From Stenogyne calaminthoides (taxonomy: Eukaryota > Streptophyta > Magnoliopsida > Lamiales > Lamiaceae), in assembly GCA_037126765.1 (NCBI GenBank), contig JBBCBC010000021.1, forward strand, positions 18,431,434-18,495,433: 64,000 nt of DNA, given 5' to 3'. Below, piece after piece: positions 22,069 to 33,610 of this stretch; the stretch's first letter is position 1, and each line of letters starts with the position of its first letter. The position numbers were made by a program, and so were the translations under genes. Under the pieces are notes generated by a model. The model did not search any database and had not been told where the DNA came from. It saw only the letters and a list, made by a program, of their open reading frames with translations.

Positions 22069-22707
22069 TTTATCCTGAAGAGAGTAGTTCTTCAGATGCA
22101 TGAAGTTTTTCAGTAAGAAAAACTCAGGACAAATAAACACTCAGAATGGAAACTGAGAATCAGGATGATTTTGTCACGGTCAGTGTTCAGTAAGGCTTAA
22201 TCATTCAATTAATCCTGAAACACACTTGGCACATGCATTTACTCACAAGCATTTATTTCAGTCAGTAATCATTTGAAATAAATACAAGAGACCTGAACTT
22301 TAAGCGGGAATGATTGAGGAATTATCATTGGCTAAAGTTTTGGCAGAACACCAAGGGTTTACCTCGGTTAGAGTGATACATCATTTTGTCACCCTATTTT
22401 GCTGCAATTAAAAATGCTTTTCTGCTTATTTGCTATTAATTGCAAATAAATCTTGAGATTATTACAATCAATCTGAGCCATTTATTCGGATTTAATCTCA
22501 ACCATTGATCTATCCTTCTGATCATATATATACCCCATTTTTCGCCAAACACTTATCATTTTACACTCTACATCCCTGCAGAAAAAGTTCAAACTATCCA
22601 AACCCTCCGAATATTCTAAACCAAATTCTGCAACGGAATTCCCAAGCTACAGAATGATAAGGAATCTTGCAGAATAGGAGAAACCTTATTTTGAGCATGT
22701 GGTGGAG
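22069..22707 (+). other. Non-coding spacer between pol and accessory ORF of the SIRE-like element
   Basis: No conserved frame. CTCAGGA/TCAGGA-type words recur here as in the LTRs. A TATATATACCCC-like sequence near 22525 is followed by ACACTTATCATTTTACACTC. This could be an internal promoter for the accessory ORF, or a splice-related spacer, but nothing in the sequence proves it. Confidence 0.4.
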
Positions 22708-22713
22708 ATGGAC

Positions 22714-24189
22714 TGTTGGGAAATGAATTTAATAAAGAAGATTTTGATTAGATCCCAAAACCCCTGAGTATGACATGTTCAGGATAATCTTGATAGTTGA
22801 GCCAGGATTCAGTTTTAGAGTGTTCAGGATGTTATCTGAACAATGTATAGTCAGGAGATATAGATCAGGATAGATTCTAAAGATTCTGAAGACTCAGTAA
22901 GTTTATGAAGAAACTGAAGTTTCAGTATGAAACTAAAGTTTACAAGACTCGATGAAACTGAGAATCAAGACTCGAAGATGAAATCGAGAATCAAGACTCG
23001 ATTGTGAAACGAAATCTCAAGACTTCGAGATGAAACTGAGAATCTGAAGACTCAATGTGAAACTGAGAATCTGAAGACTCAGTATGAAGACTCAGTATAT
23101 CATTCAGTATATCTCTGAAGACTTAGAAGATACTAAAGACTCGTAAGATCAAGATATCAAGATCGAAGACAAAGGATCTTGAAGGCACAAAGAATTCTCA
23201 AGACTCAAGAATGTGTCTTGAATGCTCAGTATATCCTGAATGTTCCGAAGCGAAGAAACTGAGGAATATAGCCGTTGGAATCCAGCTGACGTGGACCAAT
23301 GAGAGGAAGACAACCAGCCTGAAAAAGTTGCAAAACTTACAAAGAATAGTATGGATTTGAATGTGATTCTCTCCAATGGTAACATTCAAATCCACACTAT
23401 AAATACAAGTTCTTCCTTCATTATTATGTGTGGAAGTGCGGAGAAGATAGCAAACGATGCTACAGAGCTAAGAGAACATATACTCAAGCTTTCCCACCAT
23501 AGAACACAAGTCTGTAGATATACAAATATATTCAAAGAGTGTTCTAGAACCCAATCTAAGCAACCCACGATGTATCCTACACTTAGAGAGATTTTCCCAA
23601 CCTTAGCATTGAGGCTAAACAAATGTAAGGGAAAATCTCACCATAGTTGGAGACAACACCAAACCCAAACCCCATTCTCGTAAGAGATAACTAGTGGTGA
23701 AGTGAGGTAGTTGTTAGGCAATCCCGAGAGAGGGTGATAAGTCCCGTTGGAGTGTGAACTCGTTAAACATCTAGAGGTGAGCCCGAGAGGGTGATAAGTC
23801 CAGAGGCGAGCCCGAGGGGTGATAAGTCCATTTGAGTAAGTAAACTACGAGGTAGTCGAAAAAGCTCAAAGTAGAAGAAGTGAGTAAACTATCTTGGATA
23901 GTCAGAAAGCTTATAGGCAATCCCGTGGAGGGTGATAAATCCCGTTTGAAGGAATTTCCCTAGGAACAAGGAGAGTGGATGTAGGAGCTTGTGTCTCCGA
24001 ACCACTATACACTATTGTGTTCTTTACTGCTTTACGTTCTTATCATGTCATATGCATTCGATCATAAGCAAAACACAACACATGAGCTTAAAAGAGAAAA
24101 ATCTGGAATCACCATTCCTTCTCCCCTATTTTTTTATATGCATTTCATGATTATTCCGCATTTCATGGGTTTTCCACCTGGGCCTATCA
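22714..24189 (+). repeat. 5' LTR of the chimeric non-autonomous element
   Basis: It runs from TGTTGGGAAATGAATTTAAT to GGGCCTATCA. Its U3 holds an array of GAAACTGAGAATC.AAGACTCGA units (about 22900-23110). The TATA box CTATAAATAC is near 23397. A downstream ACAAATGTAAGGGAAAATCTC (about 23620) is shared with the other members. Serial GGGTGATAAGTCC repeats lie at 23730-23950 in the transcribed part. The ORFs at 23351-23683 and 23386-23622 inside are non-coding accidents, repeated in each copy because the LTR is repeated. Confidence 0.92.
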
Positions 24190-25415
24190 ATTGGTATCAG
24201 AGCAGGAGTTCAAAAGGTTCATTAATTTCAGAGTGACCACCTGAACTGATCTTTTTAAAGGAAAACCCGTTTCTTTAAAAATGCATATATTTTAATGTTT
24301 TGACGTCTTTGTTGGGATATTTTAGTTTTGATGAACTATTCCAAAACATTATCAACTTGTGTTATTCAAGATAATTTACAGATAACAAGTTGAGGGGGAA
24401 CGAGAGAACAAATTGAGGGGGAACTCACAGAATCAGAAGTAGATGATCGAGATTAGACGAGGCTACAGATGAGACTGATCGAGATCATATGAGTTAGATG
24501 AGTTCAGAGTTAAACTGATGAGCTGTGCAATATTTCAAAAGTGAATAAAAGCTAAAGCCAGCAAATCAGAAGAGAAGGTTGCAAATCAGAAGATGAACAA
24601 AAGAGACTGATCAAGATCAGACGTGATCGAGATCAGATATGAAGATGAGCAGATGAGACTGATCAAGATCAGACGTGATCAAGATCAGATATGATAACTT
24701 GATATGCTAACCTGATATGATGTACTTACCAGATGCTATCCTGATATATTAATCTGAAGATGTGTTGATCGATCGGTCCGAAATTTGATCGGATCGAAAG
24801 AAGAAATCGATAAATTTTGTAAAAAAGTAATTTGAGACTCGATGAAGATCTCGAGACTCGATAAAGTAAAAACTGATCTGAGATTCAATAAATAAAACTG
24901 ATCTGAGACTCAGTAAGTAAAAGAGACCTGAGGGTCAGGATGTCTGAAGTCAGAAGAAACTGAACTCGGTCGGCTGAGTGTCGATATGATGCCCGGAGAC
25001 AAGGGACCGGCTGAATCAAGAAACACGAGACTCGGTTATGTCACCGAAACACCGAGGCTCGGATAGACCAAAGAAATGAGGTGAAGATCAAAGAAGACTA
25101 AAGACCAAGACTGAAGACTCTTGTAAATCTTTATGTTCTTGTCTTTACTTTTTGATAAGTTCATTGTAATCTGTAACTGATATCATACAATCAATGAAAC
25201 TTTATCTTTATGCTCAAAGATAATACCTCATTATCTTTTTACATGTCTTTATATTTGATATGCCTTATGTTGTGTTGAGAAATTGTTGGGAGATTTATTG
25301 TGAAATTGTTAAGAGATTTGCCATTCTTGTATTGTAATAGGAAAAACTGAAACATGAGTATAGGTTAAGTGTTTTTGTAACAAGATGGTTTTGGCATCAT
25401 CAAAAAGGGGGAAAT
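24190..25415 (+). other. Internal region of the chimeric element
   Basis: After the PBS (24192-24203) a leader ends with ATGCATATATTTTAATGTTTTG (about 24281). TGTTGGGATATTTTAGTTTT begins at about 24309 and runs to about 25060. That stretch matches the U3 of the LTR at 52537-53689 (reverse strand), including GTTGAGGGGGAACGAGAGAAC and the GATCAGACGTGATC.AGATCAG repeats. From about 25105 the sequence instead resembles the 3' non-coding end of the SIRE-like element (compare 30380-30643) and ends AACAAGATGGTTTTGGCATC plus the polypurine tract. There is no ORF of note. Confidence 0.85.
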
Positions 25416-26887
25416 TGTTGGGAAATGAATTTAATAAAGAAGATTTTGATTAGATCCCAAAACCCCTGAGTATGACATGTTCAGGATAATCTTGATAGTT
25501 GAGTCAGGATTCAGTTTTAGAGTGTTCAGGATGTTATCTGCACAATGTATAGTCAACAGATATAGATCAGGATAGATTCTAAAGATTCTGAAGACTTAGT
25601 AAGTTTCTGAAGAAACTGAAGTTTCAGTATGAAACTGAAGTTTCAAGACTTCGATCAGAAACCGAGAATCAAGACTCGATGTGAAATCGAAAATCAAGAC
25701 TCAGCAAGTGGAAATCGAGAATCAAGACTCAAGATGAAATCGAGAATCAAGACTCGAGTAGAAACCGAGAATCAAGACTCAAGATGAAGACTCGTGATAT
25801 CATTCAAGATATCTCGTAAGACTCGTAAGACATCAAGACTCGTAAGATCAAGATATCAAGATCGAAGACAAAGGATATCAAGGCACAAGAATTATCAAGA
25901 CTCAAGAATGTCTTGAATGCTCAAGATATCCTATATGTTCTCGGCGAAAGAAACCGAGGAATATAGCCGCTGGAATCCAAATGACGTGGACCAATGAGAG
26001 GAAGACAACCAAATTTAAAAAAAGTCACAGAACTTATAAAAGAATAGTATGGATTTGAATGTGATTCTCCCAATCGGTAACATTCAAATCCACACTATAA
26101 ATACAAGTTCTTCCTTCATTATTACGTGTGGAAGTGCGGAGAAGATAGCAAACGATGCTACAGAGCTAAGAGAACATATACTCAAGCTTTCCCACCATAG
26201 AACACAAGTCTGTAGATATACAAATATATTCAAAGAGTGTTCTAGAACCCAATCTAAGCAACCCACGATGTATCTTACGCTTAGAGAGATTTTCCCAACC
26301 TTAGCATTGAGGCTAAACAAATGTAAGGGAAAATCTCACCCTAGTTGGAGACAATACCAAACCCAAACCCCATTCTCGTAAGAGATAACTAGTGGTTAAG
26401 TGAGGTAGTTGTTAGGCAATCCCGAGAGAGGGTGATAAGTCCCGTTGGAGTGTGAACTCATTAAACATCTAGAGGTGAGCCCGAGAGGGTGATAAGTCCA
26501 GAGGCGAGCCCGAGAGGGTGATAAGTCCAGTTTGAGTAAGTAAACTACAGAGGTAGTAAGAAAGCTCAAAGTAGAAGAAGTGAGTAAACTATCTTGGATA
26601 GTCAGAAAGCTTATAGGCAATCCCGTGGAGGGTGATAAGTCCCGTTTGAAGGAATTTCCCTAGGAACAGGGAGAGTGGATGTAGGAGCTTGAGTCTCTGA
26701 ACCACTATACATTGTTGTGTTCTTTACAGCTTTACGTTCTTATCTTGTCATATGCATTCGATCATAAGCAAAACACAACACATGAGTTTAAAAGAGAAAA
26801 ATCTGAAATCACCATTCCTTCTCCCCTGTTTTTATATGCATTTCATGATTATTTCGCATTTCATGGGTTTTCCACCGGGGCCTATCA
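25416..26887 (+). repeat. 3' LTR of the chimeric non-autonomous element
   Basis: The same features as the 5' LTR occur in the same order (TATA near 26096, GGGTGATAAGTCC repeats at 26430-26640). It ends GGGCCTATCA, directly followed by TSD TGGAC and the resumed accessory ORF. Differences from the 5' LTR are scattered substitutions and short indels, concentrated in the U3 repeat array. Confidence 0.92.
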
Positions 26888-29800
26888 TGGACGATAACAA
26901 AACCACGCCGGTAGAGGAAGAAGCTATCCATATGCTTCGACTAGCTCATTTGGGAAGATTGGTCGGAAACAAACCAGAGCTTGAGTTATCACAGGAGGTG
27001 CTGCAGTTCGTGATCAACCTGTGAGAAGACACCAATGGAGCCTTGGTCTCGCAAATCAGCTTTGGTACTTATGCAAAATCCAAAGCAGGGGTTGTTACCG
27101 CGAAAGAGATACTGTTATCTTTAACCAATATCAATGATGTATTTGAGTTGAATGAGAGAGGTGATGATCTAGCGGTGTATATGATTGGAAGAGAGCAGGA
27201 GATTTTAAATAGGTTTTCTATTTCAAAGGTTGAACTGAAGGGTGCTTTGAATAAGAAATGTCTAAAACCTGTCTATCGAGTCCTCATTGATATTGTGGCG
27301 AAGTGTTTGATGAGCACTTCTGGGAGTTTAGAGCAGGTTAGCCGAAACAAGTTGTGGTTAATGGCTGTAATCAAGGATTCACCGTCAAGAGATTTCAATT
27401 GGTTGAAATTCTTTATAAGCTGCATACTTAGCCAGAATCAGAAGATTAAGTATGACAAAGGGACATTCACTAAAACCGGAAAGGTATTGTTTGCAACGAA
27501 GATAAGCTATCTTCTGGAAACTTTGCCAAGGAAGAATATGTTTTTCTTGACCGATTCTACTTTTAATAGGAATAGAATCATGTTTCGAAGGCTTAAGTCG
27601 CAGAAGAGAAGACATGAGACTTCTCAGAGTACGAGTTTTACAGCTCAGGATGAGCCTGAAGAGCAGGCTATCCAGGAAGAACCTGAACAACAGACAGAGC
27701 AAGTTGAGGTTGAGAGCTCTGAATCAGATCAGGATAGGTTGACTATTGCTAATATCACCCGTACTAAAGGCAAAAAGGTGTCTGAGAAGGCCGCAGAGGA
27801 ACCTGAGAAGAGGAGAAATGCACTTGAGCTTCTGAAAGTGAAGAAGGAAACAGGTGAGGGGAAGAAGGCTCAGGATGAGCAGAAGAGGAAGAAGAGGTTG
27901 AGGAAAATAAGTGAAGTGGCTGAAGGGGAGAAATCTCCACTTGATACACTTGTGAAAGCTGTCTCACAAGCTGCTGAGGCTGAAGATGCAAATATTCCTG
28001 AAGAAGATGTGTTTACTGAGGTTCTCAGCACAAGTATTGGAGATGATCGCACAGGTTCTTCACAGGTTCTCAACAACCTGTTGAAGTAAGCCAAATACAG
28101 ATCCTACTCATTCAACCCTTCACAGGTTCTTCACAGGTTCTCATCTGTAAGCCAAATACAGATGAGCCAAAAATTCCTATACCTTCAGAGGCTCATTCTA
28201 CCTCTGAGGAAGAATCACTTGTTCCTGAACTTAGGAAAGGTGAAGCCGAAGAAAGGGAGTGGAAGTTGAAAGTTGAGAGATTTGTGTTAGACAAATTCTC
28301 AATCCTTGCCAACTATCCTGACCTTAAGAATATATTTGTCAGACTGAAAACTGCCATGCTGATTGTAAATCAATCCTTTGCCATGATGTTAAGAATAGGA
28401 AACTTCAGGGGAGAAGATTTACTCGAAATTTGAAGTGGCGCGAGCTTGATCGTTTTCAGTGTCTTGGAAAAGAGGAGACTAAGGATCAAAGTTGCTTTGA
28501 ATTTGAGGAGCTTGTCTAAAGAAGGTTCTTTGAGACAACAACTCGTTAATCGACTGAAGGACCTTCCGAGGCTCGGGACAAAGATAGAATCGATCGGGAC
28601 CTGCTTTGGGTAGTCGAGAAATTTGTTTGAGGCCGATCTGCTTTCGGGGAACAAGCTCGGGGCGTTCTCCGAACTTCGTGACTCCGTTTGAAGAGACCCC
28701 TCGCGAGCTGCTGACAAAAAACCCAACCCAAGCTATTGAAGTTGGGCTTCGGATGAAAATGAGAGGAAGAGATCCCTACCCCACAACCAACTGTTGATCT
28801 CACACCCATCATTGAGAAATTAACCATGTTTAAGCCAATGATTGATCAAATGGCGAAGATTAAACCTCTGGTTAGTGAAGTATCAAAAGCTTCTTTGAGG
28901 CACGCGTGTTTTCTTAGGGTGAATTCATCAGGACACTTGGCACATCCATGGTTACACCTGCTCAGGTAAATCTACTATCTACCTCAGTCGATAGTAAATT
29001 TACTGCTCTCAGTACGAAATTTGATGATGTGGATAAGGAGATGAAGGATGAGATAGAGAGATAGTTTGATCTGAAATCAAAAGCTCTTGAGGATTTTCTG
29101 AAATCCAAGGCTGATGAGATGATCAGATCGGCTGTGGATGAGATGAGCAACTCTTTGATGGAAAATATGAAAGCAACATATGGTGGTCTTGCTGAAGACA
29201 CTAGCACCAGCCTGAATGTACTACAGAGGATTCAGGATGAGCATTTCCATGTGGCGGCAGAAGTAAGGTCAATTGGTAGAGAACATCTTCATATGGACAT
29301 AACCTTATCTGAGCTGATTGCCAATTATGATGCCAAAAAGGGGGAAAGTTATGACAAGCTTGCTCCCCTGCCACCTCTGGAAAAGCAATCAGAACAATCT
29401 CCTGCTGAAATCCACAAAGGGAAGAGGAAAGAGGCTGAAGTTCTGATTCACCCTGAGGCTGCCATAGAAGTAATTGAACAAAGGGCAAAGAGGCAGAGGA
29501 CTCAGGAATCAAGTAAGCAAGGAGAAGCCCATGCCATATTAAATCCTCAGAAGAAACCTACTATTGCATTTGTGGAGAAGCCACTGAAGGCCAAGAAGTT
29601 GGCTAAGTCTGCAAGTAGGAAACCCACTCAGAGGAAATTAGTTGCTGAGTTCGATGAAGATGTTGAAGAAGTTGCTCAGGAACTTGCTGAGAAGGATGAA
29701 GAGTCTGAAGTTGATGATCTCTTCAAGGAAAGATTTGGTGTGTACGATGTGTCCACCAAGAGACTGAATTTCGACTGGCACAACACAGTTAAGACCTTAG

Positions 29801-30630
29801 AAGCTGAGAAGAAGAGGAAGGCTGCAGTCTCAGTGTCAGGGTCAGAAATGACCAGGAAGGAAAGGGAGGATGCAAAGAGAAAGCTTGGAGGCTTTTATAG
29901 GATTATCCTAAGGAGGAGAGGCACGAAACCAAGGAAGAGGCAGTTGCCCCATATTGATAAATGGATGCCTATTGAGATGAATGATAGATGGGAGACGACC
30001 AAGAGAGAGTTCGTATTCAACAATAATGTGTTGCTGAACTGGTCTGAGCCCAATGTTGATAGAGATGAAGCATTCATCGCCTATCTGCTTCAGAATTACA
30101 CTGATATTTGCCAGAAATGGTTTAATATATTCGACACCTTGGGCTAACAACCAAAATCTCCTGGACATATCAAGTACCCTCCACCAAGATAAAAGAACGG
30201 GATGGTCAATTATGATTTCATTCATGCTGATTTTGTGGAACAGGCAGAGTATCTGGGCCTGTATGGAAATGATGCTGAGACTGTTCAAAAGAGAGAAGAA
30301 TTGAAGATCAGATACTATGACCAATTCAACCTGAAGCCACCAGCTGATGAAATCGAATCTGATGAAGACTGATGTATCTTGTTTCCTTCTGTTTATTTTG
30401 TTTCAGTAGAATCTTATGAAAACCATTGTAACTTGTAAACATGGTTTTTGAGCTTTAATGAAAAATCTACTGATTTTCTGATGATCAAAAGATAATATCT
30501 CATTATCTTACTGATTGCTTGATGGTTGCCTTACTTGTTTTTTTTGTTCCTGCTTTATAAATTGAACCTGAGTAGATGTTAGGTTTATTTCTGTTTGCAA
30601 GCTTGTAACAAGATGGTTTTGACATCATCA

Positions 30631-30643
30631 AAAAGGGGGAAAT
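30631..30643 (+). promoter_or_regulatory. Polypurine tract of the SIRE-like element
   Basis: AAAAGGGGGAAAT lies immediately upstream of the LTR start TGTTGGGAGATG, where plus-strand DNA synthesis would be primed. The same tract precedes the LTRs at 25416 and (reverse strand) 50908. Confidence 0.85.
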
Positions 30644-32480
30644 TGTTGGGAGATGAATTTAATAAAGATTTTGATTAGATCCCAAAACCCCTGAGTATGA
30701 CATGTTTCAGGATGATCTTGATAGTATAGGACCAGGTTTCAAATTATCAGGACGATCGGCACCATGTATAATCAGCAGACATAGTTTAGGTTAAGAATAG
30801 GTTTCAATGTTTTGTCTGAAGATCATAGAAATATCCTGAAGACCAAACTATACTGAAGACCTAAACCATACTGAAGGATCAGTATATCCTGAAGACTTGC
30901 AGAACCTGAAGACTTGAAGAACCTGAAGAATCAGAAGAACCTGAAGATCAGAAGAATTTGAAGATCAGAAGATCCTGAAGACTCTTATGTACTGAATAAA
31001 CAGAACCTGAACAAAGTCACTCCGAGAGTAAATAATATTTGTTCATTCTGAGTACACGCAAAGAGAATTTTATACGTTCGTGAACACTAAGGAAAGTATC
31101 AACTCAGTATTGGTTGACTAAAAGAGTCGTTTTTGTTGTCTCTATTCAAAGGAAGATGTCGACCAATAAGGAGGCGACAACAACGTACTTTCCTGACACT
31201 GAAAGCGACATGTCTCGGAAGAATGTCAACAGAGATATTTATCTTGTTCACAGAAATTGGTGATTGACTGCTTGTCTGAATATTCCCTAAAGCATGCAAG
31301 GGCTCGTTCAAACCCAAATGAAGCCGTTCACCATATACTCAAAGAAGAAACTCGAGATGCTATCTCTCCAACGAATAGTTTTTCAAAGGAAGACTTCTTG
31401 AAGAGTTGCCTATAAATACCAGAGGCCTTGAAAACTTCAAGGTTTACGGGAAATCAAAGCACCTCACAGAGCTCATTCGTATTCAAGCATTCTTGTGAAG
31501 CACTCAAAACCCTTAGATTTTCCCAAGTGTTTCATCATTGAAGAGAGCTCATTTACTAAGCCTAGATTCAAGATCTTATCCAAAGCTTAGTTCGAGATAT
31601 CCTAGCCTTTTACTTGTGTTCTCATTGTAAAAGGATATCTCACCTTATTTGGAAACCAACCAAAACCCAAACCCTTTGATTAGGTAGTTTGTGTGTGTAG
31701 AAGTTGGAAGTGAGAGTTGTAAAGAGTAAGTAAGCTGCTGTGTTCAGTCTGAAAACTTTAGAGAAGAAGTTAGTAAGCTGATTGTTCATTCTGAACGCTT
31801 GTGTGTGTTGAGTTAGTAAGCTGCAGTAGTTCAGCCTGAATGCTCGTAGTAGAAAGTCAGTAAGCTGCTGAGTTTAGTCTGAAAGCTTGAGGTAGTAGAA
31901 GTAGTGTGTTAAGGAATTTCTCTGAAGTCAGAGAGAGTGGACGTAGGAGCTTGAGTCTCTGAACCACTATAACTTGCTGTGTTATTTGCTTTCTGCTTTG
32001 CATTTGTACCGGTTGCATATTTCACTGAAAACATTTCTGATATTCAGTTGGAATCAATTCACTGAACTTGCATTAACCTAATCACAGCCTTAACCACTGT
32101 TTTATTAAGGAAAGATTTTTAGCAAAGTAAAACGTGTATAAACTTAGGGCCTACACTTTCCGCACTCTAGATAAGCTAGTATAGATAATTATCAAACTGA
32201 TAAACTCTCCTGAGTAGTCAGTAAGAATATTATCTACTCCAAGCTTATCTGGACTCTATTGTAGAAACTCAGAATCAGTTGAGCTAATCTGAAGTCTCTG
32301 AAAGTTGCTCAGTGTTATTGTCTCAGTAGATTTTGACTCAGGGCCATTTGTACTTCTCAGGACTAAAACTCAGGATAACCTGACTCATTGATTTCAGAAA
32401 AGTTTTAAAAGTTGAAAAATCACTATACACGTGTATTCCCCCCCATACACTTGTGAGACTCGTTTACACCGGGACCAACA
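30644..32480 (+). repeat. LTR of the SIRE-like element, plus orientation
   Basis: It runs from TGTTGGGAGATGAATTT to TTTACACCGGGACCAACA (1837 bp). The U3 has repeated CTGAAGA.CAGAAGAACC words (30830-31010). The TATA box TATAAATACC is at 31411. GTAAGCTG-type repeats lie at 31720-31890. By position after the polypurine tract it is a 3' LTR, yet it is followed by a primer binding site and leader instead of host DNA. The reverse-oriented partner at 33611-35277 is very similar but lacks about 140 bp, corresponding to roughly 31055-31200. Confidence 0.9.
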
Positions 32481-32526
32481 AGTGGTATCAGAGCAGTGGT
32501 TCTAACTGACCACTTGCTTTGGTAGC
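32481..32526 (+). promoter_or_regulatory. Primer binding site and 46 bp of leader after the plus-strand LTR
   Basis: AGTGGTATCAGAGCAGTGG begins directly at the LTR end, and TGGTATCAGAGC is at 32483-32494. The leader matches the inverted leader at about 33566-33610 up to TTTGGTAGC, then stops. A short A run and the inverted gag (TGTAGTCC onward) follow. A 3' LTR should not be followed by this sequence. Confidence 0.9.
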
Positions 32527-32532
32527 AAAAAA

Positions 32533-33487
32533 TGTAGTCCTTCTTTTTGGATGAAGATCCTTCACCTTTGTAGTCTTTCTTCTTCTCAGTAGACTTTTCT
32601 TCAGCTTCTGAGTTGTTCCTGTTCCTGTATCTGGTATTTTTATAATACCTTTTATACTTTCCAAATATGTGGTTCATTTTCTCAAACCTTCTTGCCATTA
32701 GGGCAATTGTCTCATCTTTTTCATCCTGCACTTTGTTAGATGAGGTCTCAGGTTCTTTACAGATTTTACCTTGTGCTTTAAAAGCCACATTTTTATTAGA
32801 TGAAGTATCATCTTTGCTGTCAGTTTTCTTAGATTTCTTATCAATTACAAACTCATATGCTTTCAACTCAGAGAAAACGTTTTGATATGGCATAGAAGCA
32901 ATATCTTTGGTGTTCTCACTCACAACAACATGAATATCTCATTTCTTAGACAGTCCTCTAAGAATTTTCAGAGCAATTTCTCTTTTGGGATATTATTTTC
33001 CAAGAGCACTCAGATCATTCATAATGCTAGTGAATCTGACTTCAAGTCTTTCAATAGATTCACCATCTTCAATTTCAAAACCATCAAATTTGGCAATAGC
33101 CACAGATAGTTTGTTTTCTTTGATATGATCAGTGCCTTGACACATTCTAGTAATTGTGTCCCAAATGTCTTTGGCAGTTTCACAATGAGAAATCATTCCC
33201 ATAACACCATCATCAATAGTGCTATATAGAGTATCTTTAGCAATATAATCCAAGTTAACCAATTTTCTCTCCTCAGGAGTAAGTTGGTCATCAGTTTTGG
33301 GAAATTCATCCCTTGGATAAACTTTTTCAGCATCAGTAGATCTAGGATTAACAACCTTGAACTCAAAAGGTCCTTGAGACACAACTCTCCACATTCTCTC
33401 ATGTTTTGAGTACAAGTGTGCCTGCATTCTCAATCTACATAGATCATAGTTCTCAACTGAGAACATAGATAGTTTCTTAGAAGGCAT
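32533..33487 (-). pseudogene. SIRE-like gag, N-terminal half, inverted
   Basis: The minus-strand ATG at 33487 opens MPSKKLSMFSVENYDLCRLR then MQAHLYSKHERMWRVV. Copia gag patterns follow (KDTLYSTIDDGVMGMISHCE, AKDIWDTITRMCQGTDHIKE, LEVRFTSIMNDLSALGK). A stop and frameshift near 32990 pass into SENTKDIASMPYQNVFSELK then AYEFVIDKKSKK. The tail YKGEGSSSKKKDY breaks at 32533. The missing continuation starts with the same DYK at 17151, so the two pieces are one gag in opposite orientations. The start codon lies about 110 bp after the PBS. Confidence 0.88.
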
Positions 33488-33610
33488 GATGAAATAACCT
33501 TGTAAGATATCAGCAGTAAGATCTATTCAGTAGACCACCAAGTCTCTAAGTAAACAAGACTATGGCTACCAAAGTAAGTGGTCAGTTAGAACCACTGCTC
33601 TGATACCACT

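Larger units (their letters stand above)
22714..26887 (+). mobile_element. Non-autonomous LTR retrotransposon with TSD TGGAC, chimeric
   Basis: Two near-identical LTRs (22714-24189 and 25416-26887) flank a 1.2-kb body without coding capacity. The primer binding site TGGTATCAGAGC lies at 24192-24203. A polypurine tract (AAAAAGGGGGAAAT) lies just before the 3' LTR. The target duplication TGGAC is exact (22709-22713 and 26888-26892). The LTRs start like the SIRE-like LTR but from mid-U3 on match the LTR at 40256-50908. It must be mobilised in trans, presumably by SIRE-like proteins. The small number of differences between its LTRs suggests a recent insertion. Confidence 0.93.
22708..30372 (+). 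pseudogene. SIRE-like accessory (env-like position) ORF, split by a 4.2-kb insertion
   Basis: The ATG GAC at 22708-22713 is followed by the inserted element. The frame resumes after TSD TGGAC as DDNKTTPVEEEAIHMLRLAH (26893). An in-frame TGA lies at 27022 and a stop at 28087. The N-terminal region (27043-27560) contains KPVYRVLIDIVAKCLMSTSG, NKLWLMAVIKD and FNWLKFFISCIL, similar in pattern to the plant transposon-protein domain at 36353-37695. Then come acidic/basic charged repeats, a frameshifted zone (28090-28800), and a long charged helical region (29119-29760) likely to form coiled coil. The C-terminus (KLGGFYRIILRRRG ... FVEQAEYLGLYGND ... ADEIESDED) ends at 30372. No signal peptide or clear membrane segment is visible, so an envelope role is not supported. 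Function unknown. Confidence 0.7.

Noticed and set aside
23351..23683. 110-residue ORF repeated at 26049-26381 and in part at 51739-51987
   Set aside because: It recurs only because it lies in the repeated LTR of the chimeric family. It spans the TATA/R region, shows no protein-level conservation signature and has no known domain.
22708..30372. Envelope protein in the SIRE-like element
   Set aside because: The position after pol fits the env-like ORF of SIRE elements. However, I see no signal peptide, fusion peptide or membrane anchor; it is charged and coiled-coil rich.
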